From positions 1 to 30,501 of the forward strand of contig CAZFSG010000012.1 in NCBI GenBank assembly GCA_964521665.1: a stretch of DNA of 30,501 bases, written 5' to 3'. Under the pieces are notes generated by a model. It did not search any database, had not been told where the DNA came from, and saw only the letters and a list, made by a program, of their open reading frames with translations. This DNA comes from JANXDG01 sp964521665 (GTDB lineage: Bacteria > Elusimicrobiota > Endomicrobiia > DTEH01). Position 1 is the stretch's first letter. Each line of letters begins with the position of its first letter. The translations under genes were made by a program, and so were the position numbers. This document shows positions 1 to 9,545 of the stretch, in pieces.

Positions 1-1098
1 GGTAAATGGTGTTTGATGGATTACGGAGTATGGTGTGGCTCACCACAAGGTTCAACCCCTTCACATTTATCTGCTTGGTGTAAACAATTTTTAGGTTGGT
101 TTGATGTAGAAATTGTTTCTTCAACAAAAAGAAATATTTATCTATCAAATATTGAATATTCATCTACTGTAATACGAATCCCCGTGTTAACTTCTGATAA
201 CCCATCTAAAGAATATTTTCTTTTAGAATATAGAAAAAAGATAAGTTTTGATAGTATACTTCCTGGAGAAGGTTTATTAATTTGGAGGATTGATGATGCC
301 ATTGCATCATCACCAGAAAGATTAAAAAACAATGATATAAATTCTGGAATTCCTCATTATGGAATAGATTTAATTGAAGCAGATAAAACTCCAGCATCAA
401 AAAATTATGGAGATGATGGAGATCCATTTCCAGGAATAAAAAATATTAAATTTTTTTCTCCACAGGAATACGATATTACTGCCTACAATGGCTCTCCTAT
501 AAACATAGTAGTTGCTGATATCACAAAATACGATACAACAACATATTTTGATATAATCTCTATCACTGGGTTATTTGTTAAAGTAACAAGACTTGATGGT
601 ACACCTTTAAGGGATGTTAAAATAACATTGAACAATGACCAACAAACAAAACAAACTTTTACTTCTTCAAATGGCTCCTCATTAATAGAACTTTCTTCAG
701 GTACTTGGAAGATTACTTGTTCACTTACAAACTATATTACATATTATGACATCATAGAAATACCTAATGAACAATTAAAAATAAAAACCATCATCTTAAG
801 ATATGATCCCAATCTTGTAGTAAAAAATAATGATTTTATTATAGGAAATAATTATTTAGACAGAACAATTTCTAATAAAATAATATTCAGATATAATATA
901 GAAGGATCTAGTTATATAAAAATTAATATTTACTCTTTAACAGGAAATATAATAAAAACTTTCGAAAAATATCACTATGAAAAAGGGAGTTATGAAGAAG
1001 TCTTAGATACTGAAAAAGTAAACTTATCTGCAGGACTTTATTTTGCAGTATTCCAATCAAAATATTCAACTAAAGTTGAAAAATTTGTTGTAAAATAA
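1..1098 (+). CDS. M6-family metalloprotease, C-terminal part, with T9SS-like sorting domain (5' truncated)
   Basis: The reading frame is open from base 1, so the gene starts outside the window and 365 residues are visible. The first residues (WCLMDYG, then a PSHLSAWCKQFLGW block at about 20-33) and the later YFLLEYRKK and LPGEGLLIWRIDD segments are typical of the region after the zinc site in M6 (immune inhibitor A-like) peptidases. The HExxH zinc motif itself would lie upstream and is not seen. At about 190-265 there is a carboxypeptidase-regulatory-like beta-sandwich (VKVTRLDGTPLRDVKITL). The last 80 or so residues look like a type A T9SS sorting domain: IKINIYSLTGNIIKTF, then LSAGLYFAVF and a final KFVVK. 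Inference: a secreted protease exported through the outer membrane by T9SS and then anchored or released. It lies 5 bases before a PorV-like gene and is probably co-transcribed with it. Confidence 0.8.
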   Translation, partial: GKWCLMDYGVWCGSPQGSTPSHLSAWCKQFLGWFDVEIVSSTKRNIYLSNIEYSSTVIRIPVLTSDNPSKEYFLLEYRKKISFDSILPGEGLLIWRIDDAIASSPERLKNNDINSGIPHYGIDLIEADKTPASKNYGDDGDPFPGIKNIKFFSPQEYDITAYNGSPINIVVADITKYDTTTYFDIISITGLFVKVTRLDGTPLRDVKITLNNDQQTKQTFTSSNGSSLIELSSGTWKITCSLTNYITYYDIIEIPNEQLKIKTIILRYDPNLVVKNNDFIIGNNYLDRTISNKIIFRYNIEGSSYIKINIYSLTGNIIKTFEKYHYEKGSYEEVLDTEKVNLSAGLYFAVFQSKYSTKVEKFVVK

Positions 1099-1103
1099 AA
1101 ATT

Positions 1104-1979
1104 ATGAAAAAAATTTTTTTGTTTTCATTTATTAATTTGCTTAGTATTATCCTTTATGGAAATAATGATTTTTTTAATCTACCTTTAAGTAATTCCTTAA
1201 TGCTTGCAACAGACCAATCAGTAATAAGTAATAAAAGTTTTAGTTTAGTTTCTAACCCTGCTTTAATGTACGACACTGACGAAATTTTTACAGTTGAATA
1301 TAACAAAATCTTCTATTTTGCACAAACTAATTATGAAAACTTCGGAATTTCTTTTGGAAAAAAAAACAAAGTTGGAATATTGATAAACAAATTTTCTTCA
1401 GGCAAAATAGAAATAAGAGATATTGATGGTTTACCAACAGACAAAACTATAAATTACAGCTTATTTTCAATAAACACTGGTATAGCAGCAACTTTTGAAC
1501 TGTTTAACAAAAAAAATATTTTTGGGATAGGGATTACTGAAAGTTTTGTTTTTGATAATTTAACGGCAGAAACAAATAATTTCTTTACACATTTAGGCTT
1601 AGTTTATAATTTTTATAATAAAAATTATATAAAACTATTTCGTTGTGGTTTTGTAATAAAAAGCATAAATTATTCACAATATACAACTTACCATTTTGGA
1701 TATTTAATTAAAACAGGTATTTTATCAATAATAAATAGTTACGAAAATAAAACTGAAAAAGAAAATGGAAAAATTAAAATTTCATTGCTTTTTGACATAC
1801 CAGTTTATAATACCAATATTGCATTTGGGATAGGATACTGTTTTTCCCAAAACAGAGATTCAAATATTGCAACTAGTGGTTTTAATATAAAATACAAAAA
1901 TTTTGGGTTTACCTACTCTTATTCTTTTCATGAACTTTTAGGAAGTATAAATAGTATCCAAATAAACTTAGAAATATAA
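1104..1979 (+). CDS. PorV/PorQ-like outer-membrane beta-barrel protein
   Basis: This 291-residue protein begins with a signal peptide (MKKIFLFSFINLLSIILYG) and continues as alternating short strands with many Asn, Phe and Tyr, as in outer-membrane barrels. It has the SNPALMY element near the N-terminus, similar to the FNPAG element of PorV/PorQ proteins. The segment VGILINKFSSGKIEIRD (about residues 89-105) aligns by eye with VGVLVNYLSFGGGFEFRD in the clear PorV-like protein at 29386-30363, so the two look like distant paralogs. It ends in INLEI. In Bacteroidota, PorV and PorQ are T9SS outer-membrane components that shuttle or attach cargo. Placement 5 bases after a gene with a T9SS-type tail fits that role. 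No Shine-Dalgarno is visible before the ATG. Family is fairly sure; exact role is inferred. Confidence 0.62.
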   Translation: MKKIFLFSFINLLSIILYGNNDFFNLPLSNSLMLATDQSVISNKSFSLVSNPALMYDTDEIFTVEYNKIFYFAQTNYENFGISFGKKNKVGILINKFSSGKIEIRDIDGLPTDKTINYSLFSINTGIAATFELFNKKNIFGIGITESFVFDNLTAETNNFFTHLGLVYNFYNKNYIKLFRCGFVIKSINYSQYTTYHFGYLIKTGILSIINSYENKTEKENGKIKISLLFDIPVYNTNIAFGIGYCFSQNRDSNIATSGFNIKYKNFGFTYSYSFHELLGSINSIQINLEI

Positions 1980-1992
1980 AACTTCATTTTAC

Positions 1993-3081
1993 TCATTTTT
2001 TAAAATAAATAAATGTTCCAAAAATTAATAACAAAATATTCGGTATCCAAACACCATAATATGGATTTATTACTCCCAACTCACTCATTACTCTTAAAAA
2101 CGATAGCAACGTCCAGTAAATTATCAACAATATAAGCATATATAAAAAACTGGTTAACTTACCATATTGAGATGGTATATTTTGTGATAAAGGAATTGCT
2201 AATAATATTACAATAAAATTAAGAAATGAAATTGCAAATCTATAACTTATTTCTGTCAAAATTCTATTAACAGATTCACCTTTAAGTGAAGAAACTTTTA
2301 ATGCTTGTTTTAATTGTTTTATATTAAATTGATCAAGTTGCATTGTTGTATAATCATATTGAAAATATTCTAATTCTACTGGAAGTTGATAATTATATTT
2401 TGACAAAATAACTTCCGCAATGAGATCGTGTTTTTCATTAAATTTTTGTATTACAACACTATTAAGTACGAGGTTTGAATTTTGTTTTTTTCCATAAGGA
2501 GAACAAATTTGTAATTTTAATTTATTTCTCTCATATTCTTGTAAGAGAAAAAAATTTACTTCTTTATCAATTTTATCATATTTTTCAACAAAAATATAAG
2601 TGATATTTTCCCCATTCACAACATAATAAAATAAATTTTCAAGGAAATCTTTATTAAACTTTTCTTTTTTTATCTTAGTATAAAATATTTCCTGAGCTTT
2701 ACTGAACCCATTTGTTGCAATCTTGTCATGAATAAAAAATGAGGATATACTAAATATCACTCCTAACAATAACCAACTTAAAAAAAATTTTCTTGTATCG
2801 ATACTTAAAGTCTTAACCGCTATAATTTCCCTATAGTAAGCAAAAGTTGAAATTGATAATAAAGTAGATAACATAAGCGACATAGGAAGTGTTTGTGTAA
2901 ACCATAGAGGAATGTGAAGTGATAAAAAATATATCACATCTAGCATTTTTGGCTTGTGTAATATAAAATCACTAAACCGCCAAAAAATTTCTGATAAAAT
3001 AAAAATAAAAATAAGAAATATTTCTATTGGAAAAAAAACAAATAAAAGTTCCTTCAAAAAATATTTTTGTAATATTTTCAT
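1993..3081 (-). CDS. LptF/LptG-family permease (downstream gene of the pair)
   Basis: A 362-residue integral membrane protein of the YjgP/YjgQ (LptF/LptG) family. The N-terminal half has three hydrophobic segments (about 12-32, 50-75 and 98-118), with the cytoplasmic coupling element REIIAVKTLSID between the second and third. A soluble, beta-rich periplasmic domain follows (about 125-260), then three more transmembrane segments to the C-terminus. LptF and LptG form the membrane part of the LptB2FG ABC transporter, which pulls LPS from the inner membrane and passes it to the Lpt bridge. The gene overlaps the upstream permease gene by 4 bases (ATGA), so the two are translationally coupled. Order alone suggests this one is LptG-like, but I cannot separate LptF from LptG with confidence. 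It converges with the PorV-like gene, 13 bases apart. Confidence 0.87.
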   Translation of the reverse strand: MKILQKYFLKELLFVFFPIEIFLIFIFILSEIFWRFSDFILHKPKMLDVIYFLSLHIPLWFTQTLPMSLMLSTLLSISTFAYYREIIAVKTLSIDTRKFFLSWLLLGVIFSISSFFIHDKIATNGFSKAQEIFYTKIKKEKFNKDFLENLFYYVVNGENITYIFVEKYDKIDKEVNFFLLQEYERNKLKLQICSPYGKKQNSNLVLNSVVIQKFNEKHDLIAEVILSKYNYQLPVELEYFQYDYTTMQLDQFNIKQLKQALKVSSLKGESVNRILTEISYRFAISFLNFIVILLAIPLSQNIPSQYGKLTSFLYMLILLIIYWTLLSFLRVMSELGVINPYYGVWIPNILLLIFGTFIYFKK

Positions 3082-4184
3082 GTCAAAATAAAGGATATTA
3101 AAAAAGCTAAAACTAGTGAAAAAATATTAGGAATTTGCATAATTATTGCAGCTATTAAAAAGTTTGGAGGCAAACTTGAGTTTTCGACCACAGAAATACA
3201 TCCAATAAGCAAAAAATAATAAAGCAAAATAAAAACAATACTAAATATAAAACTTAAAGGTTTTGCATTTTTTTTGATCTTTGTTCCTACAATAATGCCT
3301 ATTATAGTAAATACAAATAAACTCATAGAGATTGAATAACGTAAAAAATATTCTGATAAGATATATTTTTTGTAGTTTATAATATCTGTTTTTTTATATT
3401 CTGATAAAAGTTCTTTATTTGTTAACTCACGTAAATTAACAGTATCAGTTACAATTTTATTAATTTCATCACTATAGACAATAAATTTATATTTATCAAA
3501 ACTTAAATAAGTTAATTGAGTAGGTTTTGTCTTAGCAAAAATCATAATCTTGCCATTTTCTAAATAAAATATAATGTTCCCCTTTACATCGGAAAATACA
3601 TCAGCATTTTTAGCATAAATTGTCTGTATTATATCTGATCCTTTTATAAGATCATAAATGCATACTTTATACAAAACAACTTTGTTATTTTGTTTCTCAA
3701 CTTTTTGATATAAAATTTTTTTATTTTTTATTGAAATAAGATTGTTACTAAAATCAATTGTCGGTTTTAATAAAACATAATTAATAAATGTTCGTTTAAA
3801 AGATTTATAGCTCTTCGGTACAAAAATTGTATTAAAATAAAAAAGCAATACTGTTAAAAACATCGCCAAAAATAAAAAATTAACAGTATAAAAACTTTTT
3901 CTAATACCCATTGTTTGAATAGTTAAAAGTTCTTTTGTTTCACTTAATAATGAAAATGTAAGAAATACAGAAATCAATAAAGCAATTGGTATTGTCAAAG
4001 AAAAAGCCGAAGGTGTTAATAATAAAAAAAGTTTTGTTGCAATTATAAAATCAGTTTTGTGAACAATTAAAGAGTTAACGATTTGGTACAAATAACTGAG
4101 TAATAACAAAAAAGTTGTTATACAAAAATAAGTAATAAAATTAACTAAAAAACTTTTTAAAATATATCTATTAACTGTCGTCAT
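3078..4184 (-). CDS. LptF/LptG-family permease (upstream gene of the pair)
   Basis: A 368-residue membrane protein with the same layout as its neighbour: transmembrane segments at about 14-38, 50-80 and 98-120, a periplasmic beta-jellyroll-like domain at about 125-265, and three C-terminal transmembrane segments (about 275-295, 303-325 and 340-367). The loop segment SETKELLTIQTMGIRKSFY matches the family element that contacts the LptB ATPase. Together with the downstream gene it should supply the two different permease halves of the LPS exporter; lptB, lptC and lptA are not in this window. It is divergent from the SprA-like gene across a 127-base AT-rich gap (4185-4311). The ATG at 4182-4184 has no obvious Shine-Dalgarno. 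It is the more LptF-like by position, which is an inference. Confidence 0.87.
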   Translation of the reverse strand: MTTVNRYILKSFLVNFITYFCITTFLLLLSYLYQIVNSLIVHKTDFIIATKLFLLLTPSAFSLTIPIALLISVFLTFSLLSETKELLTIQTMGIRKSFYTVNFLFLAMFLTVLLFYFNTIFVPKSYKSFKRTFINYVLLKPTIDFSNNLISIKNKKILYQKVEKQNNKVVLYKVCIYDLIKGSDIIQTIYAKNADVFSDVKGNIIFYLENGKIMIFAKTKPTQLTYLSFDKYKFIVYSDEINKIVTDTVNLRELTNKELLSEYKKTDIINYKKYILSEYFLRYSISMSLFVFTIIGIIVGTKIKKNAKPLSFIFSIVFILLYYFLLIGCISVVENSSLPPNFLIAAIIMQIPNIFSLVLAFLISFILT

Positions 4185-4311
4185 GTTTGTTGCATATCAA
4201 AAAATTTTATGAAATATGTATAAAAACTTGTATATTTTATATATAATTTGTAAAGAGTTGTGTATAAATATAAAAAAATTGTTTGAATAAATATATTAAC
4301 AACCCAGATAT

Positions 4312-7300
4312 ATGTCTAAACTTAGTAATATAACAAAAGTATTAATTCTCATAACTATTATCTTTTGTAACATTTTATTCCCACAAGAAAATATAGAAAA
4401 AGAAATAATTAAGTTTGACCAAAAAAAATGGAATCAAATAAGAGAACGTGTAGAAAACGACCTTCCTTTATTTGAAGAAGAAAAATCTACACAAACTGTT
4501 TCAACAAAACCGCCTGTTGTTACACCTACAACTATAGAATTTATTGAAGGGACACAACTTACTATTGCTGGACGAAAACTCATTGGTGTTGAACTTAACT
4601 CAATACAATATCCAAATAAACCAGAATATAGTAGAACGGATGTTAATATGAAGCAAGAATTACAAGTAGCGGTTCGTGGTAAGGTTGGTAAAAATGTTGA
4701 CGTAAATATAGACATTGACGATACACAACCTGATAAACGAGATATTTCTATAATATATCGTGGTGAAGGAGTAGATATAGGTCCAGGTGCTGTTGGATAT
4801 AAAGCAAAACCTGGTGCGTTTATACAAGAAGCTGCGTTTGGAGATATCCAACTTAGTTTACCAAATACTGAGTTTGTAGGGTATTCAAGACAAGTGTTTG
4901 GACTAAAAGTTATCGGACAATATAACAGAGCAAGAATGTATTTAATTGCTTCACAATCAAAAGGTAATTTTGAAACAAAAAGATTCACTGGTAAAACAGA
5001 GTTTGAACGAAAAATTTTGTTTGATACATCATATATAAGAAGAAAATACTATAAAATTGTTTTTGGTAACCATAAAATCAAAAAAGATTCTGTCAAAGTT
5101 TATCTTGACACTTTGGATCCTCAACGTGACCCTGCAACACTTACAGAACTTACTGCAGAAGCGTTTAATATATCAACATTCACATATTCAGGCAAGTTTG
5201 AATTATTAGCTTTAGGTAAAGATTATGTTGTAGATTATTCTTTGGGTATCATAACTTTTTATAAACCAATACAGCAAAACTTTGTTATTGCAGTTGATTA
5301 TATTGATGAAAATTCAGGCTTAAGTTTGAGAGAACTTTTAGGAACAACAAATTATATATTAATCAAAGATAAAGATGAAACACCAAATGTTACAACTGAA
5401 TTGTTAAACAGATATTATATTGGAAGAACAAATATTATTCGTGATGATGGAACAGGAAACTTTTTGTTAAAAATTGTTGATAAAAGTGGTCGTGTATTAA
5501 ATCCTGATACAGAAAAAATTCAGCCTGGAGATAAAGAAGTTCCTGTATACAAAACAGGTAACATAGGTACAATAAAAGTAGATTTTGAAAACGGACTCAT
5601 ATATTTTGATTATGACAAACCTTTTGCTGAAGATTGCTATTATAAAACTCCGATAAGTAGATATGATATTCTTGTAGAATATAGGTATAAATCAAAAACA
5701 TATTTTTTGAAACCTTTTATTGTGCCGTATTCAGAACGCATTGTAGTTGATGGTAAGTTATTACAACGTAATGTTGACTATTGGTTAGATTATGACTCAG
5801 GTTTTATTACTTTTCTTCACGAGGAAGATATAAAAGAGAACAGTATCATTGAGGTAAGTTATGAATACAGCATGTTAGGATTACAAGCTGGTGAAACAAT
5901 TTTAGGTAGCAGGCTAGAACTACCTCTGTCAAACAAGTTGTTTATAGGTAGCAGTTGGATTGGTAATTTACCGTCAAAAGGTTCTTCTGTGCCTGATATA
6001 AGAACAACACCATCTTCATTACAAGTCTGGGAAACAGATGCAAGAATTAGTCCTGTTAAAATACCAATTATACCTTTACAGATAAATTCTATCTCAGGCG
6101 AATATGCAGAAACTGAAAAAAATCCTAATATATGGGACAAAGCTATTGTTGAAAACATGGAAGGTATTACTTTAGAAGATAGTGTTTCAACATATAGACA
6201 TATGTGGTATTACAGTTCTTGTAGTGATGTTTATATACCAGGAATCTACGACGATAAAACAGATAAATTTGTAGGTGGCGAACTAAATTGGGAAAACGAA
6301 GATGTCCCTGTAAGAGAAATAAATCCTAATAAACAAACTACTTATGATAAACAACAAGTGTTAAAAATAAACTATAATCTTTATTCATCTTCAGAAGTTG
6401 CTCTATCTTATATGTTTTCAAAATATGGTCTTGATTTTTCAAAAAAATTGTATTTAGAAATAGAATTTTACAGCAACAGTGGCGGTGGCGAGTTATATCT
6501 TGACCTTGGCCAATTAAGTGAAGATATTGATAACGACGGTGTTTTGGATACAGAAGATAAAAATTTTAATGGTAGATTAGACTTTGACGAAGATACAGGA
6601 TTTGAATATAACAGAAATAATGAAAAATATTATATCGGTAAATCTAATGGTAAACTTGATAGCGAAGATATTGATGGTGACGGTTTATTAAACGGAAAAG
6701 ATATTGTTGCTGGAACATATAAATTAGCAGAATTAAATTTTACAGGCTGGGTCTCTACTATAGTTCCTGTTTCTGTAACAGACAAAACATTATGGTCGTC
6801 AATAAAACAAGTGAGATTAAGAATAAAAGGTAATGGAAAGAAAGGTGCTGTAAAAATAGCAAAAATTTCCGTTGTAGGGAACAAGTTTGAAACCACTACT
6901 CTTCAGAATACAAAAATTTTTGCTGTAAATAATGAAAACGATCCATCATATATAAAACTTACTGAACTTGAAGAATATACATCTATTTACGGTACACAGT
7001 ATAGAGAAAAAACTGTTGAACAAGCATTAGCTGTAAAATATAATTTTGATACAACATATTCTTCATCTGTTGTTACCCTTTTATACTCTCGTGGACAGGA
7101 TTTTACTTATCACCATAAACTTAATTTCTTTTTGTTTAACAAAACTGCTAACGAAGTTGTATTCAAACTACGTGCATATACTGACCAAAATAACTATCTT
7201 GAATTTTCTACACAAACTATAAAATGGACAAATGAATGGAAAAAGTTTACTGTTCAACAAATAGATTCAAATAATGATAATATCCCAGATGGATGGATAA

Positions 7301-9483
7301 TCCCAGAAAGTTCTATTGTAGGAGGTGTTTGTTATAAATATGGACTACCAAATTTACAAGGTATCACAAAAATTGAGTTTATTATTGAAAATCCTTCTCA
7401 TATTACTGCTCAAGAAGGTGTGATTTATATAAACGATATATACCTTTCTGAAAGCTGGAAACGGAAAGGCATTGCAAAAAAATTTGAAATAAATATGTCT
7501 GTACCAAACTGGATAAACTTTGGTGGTAACACACGTTCTGTAGATAGACGATTTGAAACATTTACTACTGCAATAACTAATCAGGATAACACAACTACAA
7601 ATAGTTTCTTTGATTTTGTAAGGTTAAACTTTTTGCCGATAAACTTCCGTGGAAAACAAGAACAAACTTTTACACCATCAGCGTTGAAATCAGGCGAACT
7701 TGTTTCTACCCTTGAAGAAGGAAAAAGAATTTATACAGAAGGTAATTTGAATACTTCTATAAATATCCGAAACTTGCCACAGATCACACTAAACTATTCA
7801 AAATCTGTTAGTTCAACCACAGCTTTGTCTCGGACTGATATGAGAGATAGTTATCTTACATCATTAAATTATTACAATCCGTTAAATAAGTATATACCAC
7901 TTCAAAGAATATCTTTGTCTTATGGAGAAGAAAAACTGTTGTTATATCCGTGGAGAATAGAAACTTCTACTTTTACACCTACAGTAGATAATACAAAAAA
8001 TATAAGTATTTCTTTACCATTTAACTTTTGGGATAAATTTAGTATAGACATAAAACTGATAACAAAAAATATATTTTCTGAACAAAGAATGTTTTATAAA
8101 AAACTTGATGATGTACTTATAATACCTCAGAGTATCTCATCAACATACCTGTTTGATTATTATACTAAACTAACATTTTTCACTTTATATAATTTACGAA
8201 ACACATACCAGTTATATTATTCAACAGATTCTGTAGTACTTAACACTTACGAAAAACGTAATGAGTATACCACAGAATTTAATTCATCAATAAACTTATT
8301 AAAATTTTTTTCACCAAATATCAACTACAGAATGAATATTTATGAAGATTTTAACTTCCCTGTATCTGACAAAAAAGATGTTACTCGCAATACATCTGGT
8401 AATTTCTCAGTAAATTTTATGCCTAAGGATATACTGGATTTAAAACCAATACAATCGCTAAGACTATATTATACTTTCAATTTAACTGCTGCAGATAAAT
8501 ATGAAAAATTACCTAAAGAGGAAAAACATATAGATATTTATAACTTTAAAAATATTGATCTATTTTGGTACAAAACAGAAGTTTCTACTATTACTGAATT
8601 AAGAAGAAGCATATTTGAACGAAAAGAACAAAGACTTTCAAGTAGTTGGAAAATATTTGAAGGATTACCGTTAAAAGGACACCTAAAATTTTTAACAAAG
8701 ACAGATCTTAACCTAGCATATTCAGATTCTATTGAAGAAAAAGAAGAAACTTTATCAAAGTCGATAGTTTATACAAAAATGTGGCCTGATTTAACTTCTA
8801 CAATATATGATATAGAAAATATAACAAAATTTTTTATACAACAAAATGTTGTAAAAAATACAAAATTGGATCTCTCTTATTCATATAAAACTACTGAAAT
8901 TAAAAAAATAAGTTTTGAAAAAAACATCAAACATAAAGAAGTATTAAGTTTTAATTTGTTCAACGATTACCAAATTGTGTCAAGCCATGAAAAAAATTAT
9001 ACTGATGTGTATAATTATTTGCTAGCTTTACAAACATCTATGTCATATACAGATATAATTGGTTTTCAAATAAGTCTTCCATTTTTTGGCCAAAGACTAA
9101 CACCAAGATATGAATTCAGAAAAGATTATTCAGAAGATGCACGAAAATTGCCAACAAGAAATATCACTACACACTCTTTAAGTTTATCATACTACGCAGA
9201 TATTACTCCTCAACAGGGAATAAACCTATTTGGTAAAACTATACCTCTACAAAACAGATTAAGAATAAACTCTAATTTGGCATATACACGGAAAGAAAGT
9301 AGTATTGATATATCATATAATAATACAGACAACTTTTCTTTTTCTGCACGAGGTGATTATGATGTATCAAAATACATCAATGTTACTGTTGGATTAGGGA
9401 CAGATATCAATATAAATCGTGTATTAAAAACACAAACAAATTATAAGTTTTCTTTACAAGGACAAGTTATTATAAGGTTTTAA
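4312..9483 (+). CDS. sprA: SprA-like giant outer-membrane protein (T9SS translocon candidate)
   Basis: A 1723-residue protein with an N-terminal signal segment (hydrophobic about 8-24). After a Thr/Pro-rich linker comes a domain rich in SprA-like features: VRGKVGKNVDVNIDIDDTQP, then repeated units of the form DY-x-x-DY-x-x-G-x-I-x-F (YVVDYSLGIITF, then VDYWLDYDSGFITF), followed by ENSIIEVSYEY. An acidic insert at about 737-798 has aspartate ladders (DIDNDGVLD, DIDGDGLLN) like thrombospondin-3/EF-hand calcium loops. From about 1070 to the end it is a long series of amphipathic beta strands, ending in QVIIRF with the C-terminal Phe typical of barrels inserted by BamA. In Bacteroidota, SprA/Sov is the very large barrel that forms the T9SS outer-membrane channel and works with PorV. 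This copy is shorter than the usual roughly 2400 residues. The ATG lacks a Shine-Dalgarno. I am fairly sure of the family, less so of full function. Confidence 0.75.
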   Translation: MSKLSNITKVLILITIIFCNILFPQENIEKEIIKFDQKKWNQIRERVENDLPLFEEEKSTQTVSTKPPVVTPTTIEFIEGTQLTIAGRKLIGVELNSIQYPNKPEYSRTDVNMKQELQVAVRGKVGKNVDVNIDIDDTQPDKRDISIIYRGEGVDIGPGAVGYKAKPGAFIQEAAFGDIQLSLPNTEFVGYSRQVFGLKVIGQYNRARMYLIASQSKGNFETKRFTGKTEFERKILFDTSYIRRKYYKIVFGNHKIKKDSVKVYLDTLDPQRDPATLTELTAEAFNISTFTYSGKFELLALGKDYVVDYSLGIITFYKPIQQNFVIAVDYIDENSGLSLRELLGTTNYILIKDKDETPNVTTELLNRYYIGRTNIIRDDGTGNFLLKIVDKSGRVLNPDTEKIQPGDKEVPVYKTGNIGTIKVDFENGLIYFDYDKPFAEDCYYKTPISRYDILVEYRYKSKTYFLKPFIVPYSERIVVDGKLLQRNVDYWLDYDSGFITFLHEEDIKENSIIEVSYEYSMLGLQAGETILGSRLELPLSNKLFIGSSWIGNLPSKGSSVPDIRTTPSSLQVWETDARISPVKIPIIPLQINSISGEYAETEKNPNIWDKAIVENMEGITLEDSVSTYRHMWYYSSCSDVYIPGIYDDKTDKFVGGELNWENEDVPVREINPNKQTTYDKQQVLKINYNLYSSSEVALSYMFSKYGLDFSKKLYLEIEFYSNSGGGELYLDLGQLSEDIDNDGVLDTEDKNFNGRLDFDEDTGFEYNRNNEKYYIGKSNGKLDSEDIDGDGLLNGKDIVAGTYKLAELNFTGWVSTIVPVSVTDKTLWSSIKQVRLRIKGNGKKGAVKIAKISVVGNKFETTTLQNTKIFAVNNENDPSYIKLTELEEYTSIYGTQYREKTVEQALAVKYNFDTTYSSSVVTLLYSRGQDFTYHHKLNFFLFNKTANEVVFKLRAYTDQNNYLEFSTQTIKWTNEWKKFTVQQIDSNNDNIPDGWIIPESSIVGGVCYKYGLPNLQGITKIEFIIENPSHITAQEGVIYINDIYLSESWKRKGIAKKFEINMSVPNWINFGGNTRSVDRRFETFTTAITNQDNTTTNSFFDFVRLNFLPINFRGKQEQTFTPSALKSGELVSTLEEGKRIYTEGNLNTSINIRNLPQITLNYSKSVSSTTALSRTDMRDSYLTSLNYYNPLNKYIPLQRISLSYGEEKLLLYPWRIETSTFTPTVDNTKNISISLPFNFWDKFSIDIKLITKNIFSEQRMFYKKLDDVLIIPQSISSTYLFDYYTKLTFFTLYNLRNTYQLYYSTDSVVLNTYEKRNEYTTEFNSSINLLKFFSPNINYRMNIYEDFNFPVSDKKDVTRNTSGNFSVNFMPKDILDLKPIQSLRLYYTFNLTAADKYEKLPKEEKHIDIYNFKNIDLFWYKTEVSTITELRRSIFERKEQRLSSSWKIFEGLPLKGHLKFLTKTDLNLAYSDSIEEKEETLSKSIVYTKMWPDLTSTIYDIENITKFFIQQNVVKNTKLDLSYSYKTTEIKKISFEKNIKHKEVLSFNLFNDYQIVSSHEKNYTDVYNYLLALQTSMSYTDIIGFQISLPFFGQRLTPRYEFRKDYSEDARKLPTRNITTHSLSLSYYADITPQQGINLFGKTIPLQNRLRINSNLAYTRKESSIDISYNNTDNFSFSARGDYDVSKYINVTVGLGTDININRVLKTQTNYKFSLQGQVIIRF

Positions 9484-9487
9484 ATTA

Positions 9488-9516
9488 TTGAATTTTGTAT
9501 TTTAAATTTTTATAAT
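9488..9516 (+). promoter_or_regulatory. Sigma70-like promoter of the acetyltransferase-dinG-nfo operon
   Basis: TTGAAT (9488-9493) and a perfect TATAAT (9511-9516) are separated by 17 bases. The predicted transcription start is near 9523, which leaves room for the AGGAG ribosome-binding site at 9532-9536 before the ATG at 9546. The surroundings are AT-rich, so chance matches are possible, but spacing and position are right. Confidence 0.55.
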
Positions 9517-9531
9517 TTATATTTATATTCT

Positions 9532-9536
9532 AGGAG
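9532..9536 (+). promoter_or_regulatory. Shine-Dalgarno AGGAG before the GNAT gene
   Basis: AGGAG lies 9 bases before the ATG at 9546. It is one of only two clear Shine-Dalgarno sequences in the window, and it supports that ATG as the start. Confidence 0.7.
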
Positions 9537-9545
9537 TAAATTTAT

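Noticed and set aside
4185..4311. TATAAT at 4242-4247 and several TTG-type -35 candidates before the SprA-like gene
   Set aside because: No -35 and -10 pair has good spacing (the best, TTGTAA at 4248 with TATAAA at 4269, is 15 bases apart), and TATA-like strings are expected by chance in this AT-rich gap.
4434..4988. 184-codon minus-strand open frame inside the SprA-like gene
   Set aside because: It lies wholly within a well-supported gene on the other strand, has no domain I recognise and no promoter or ribosome-binding site.
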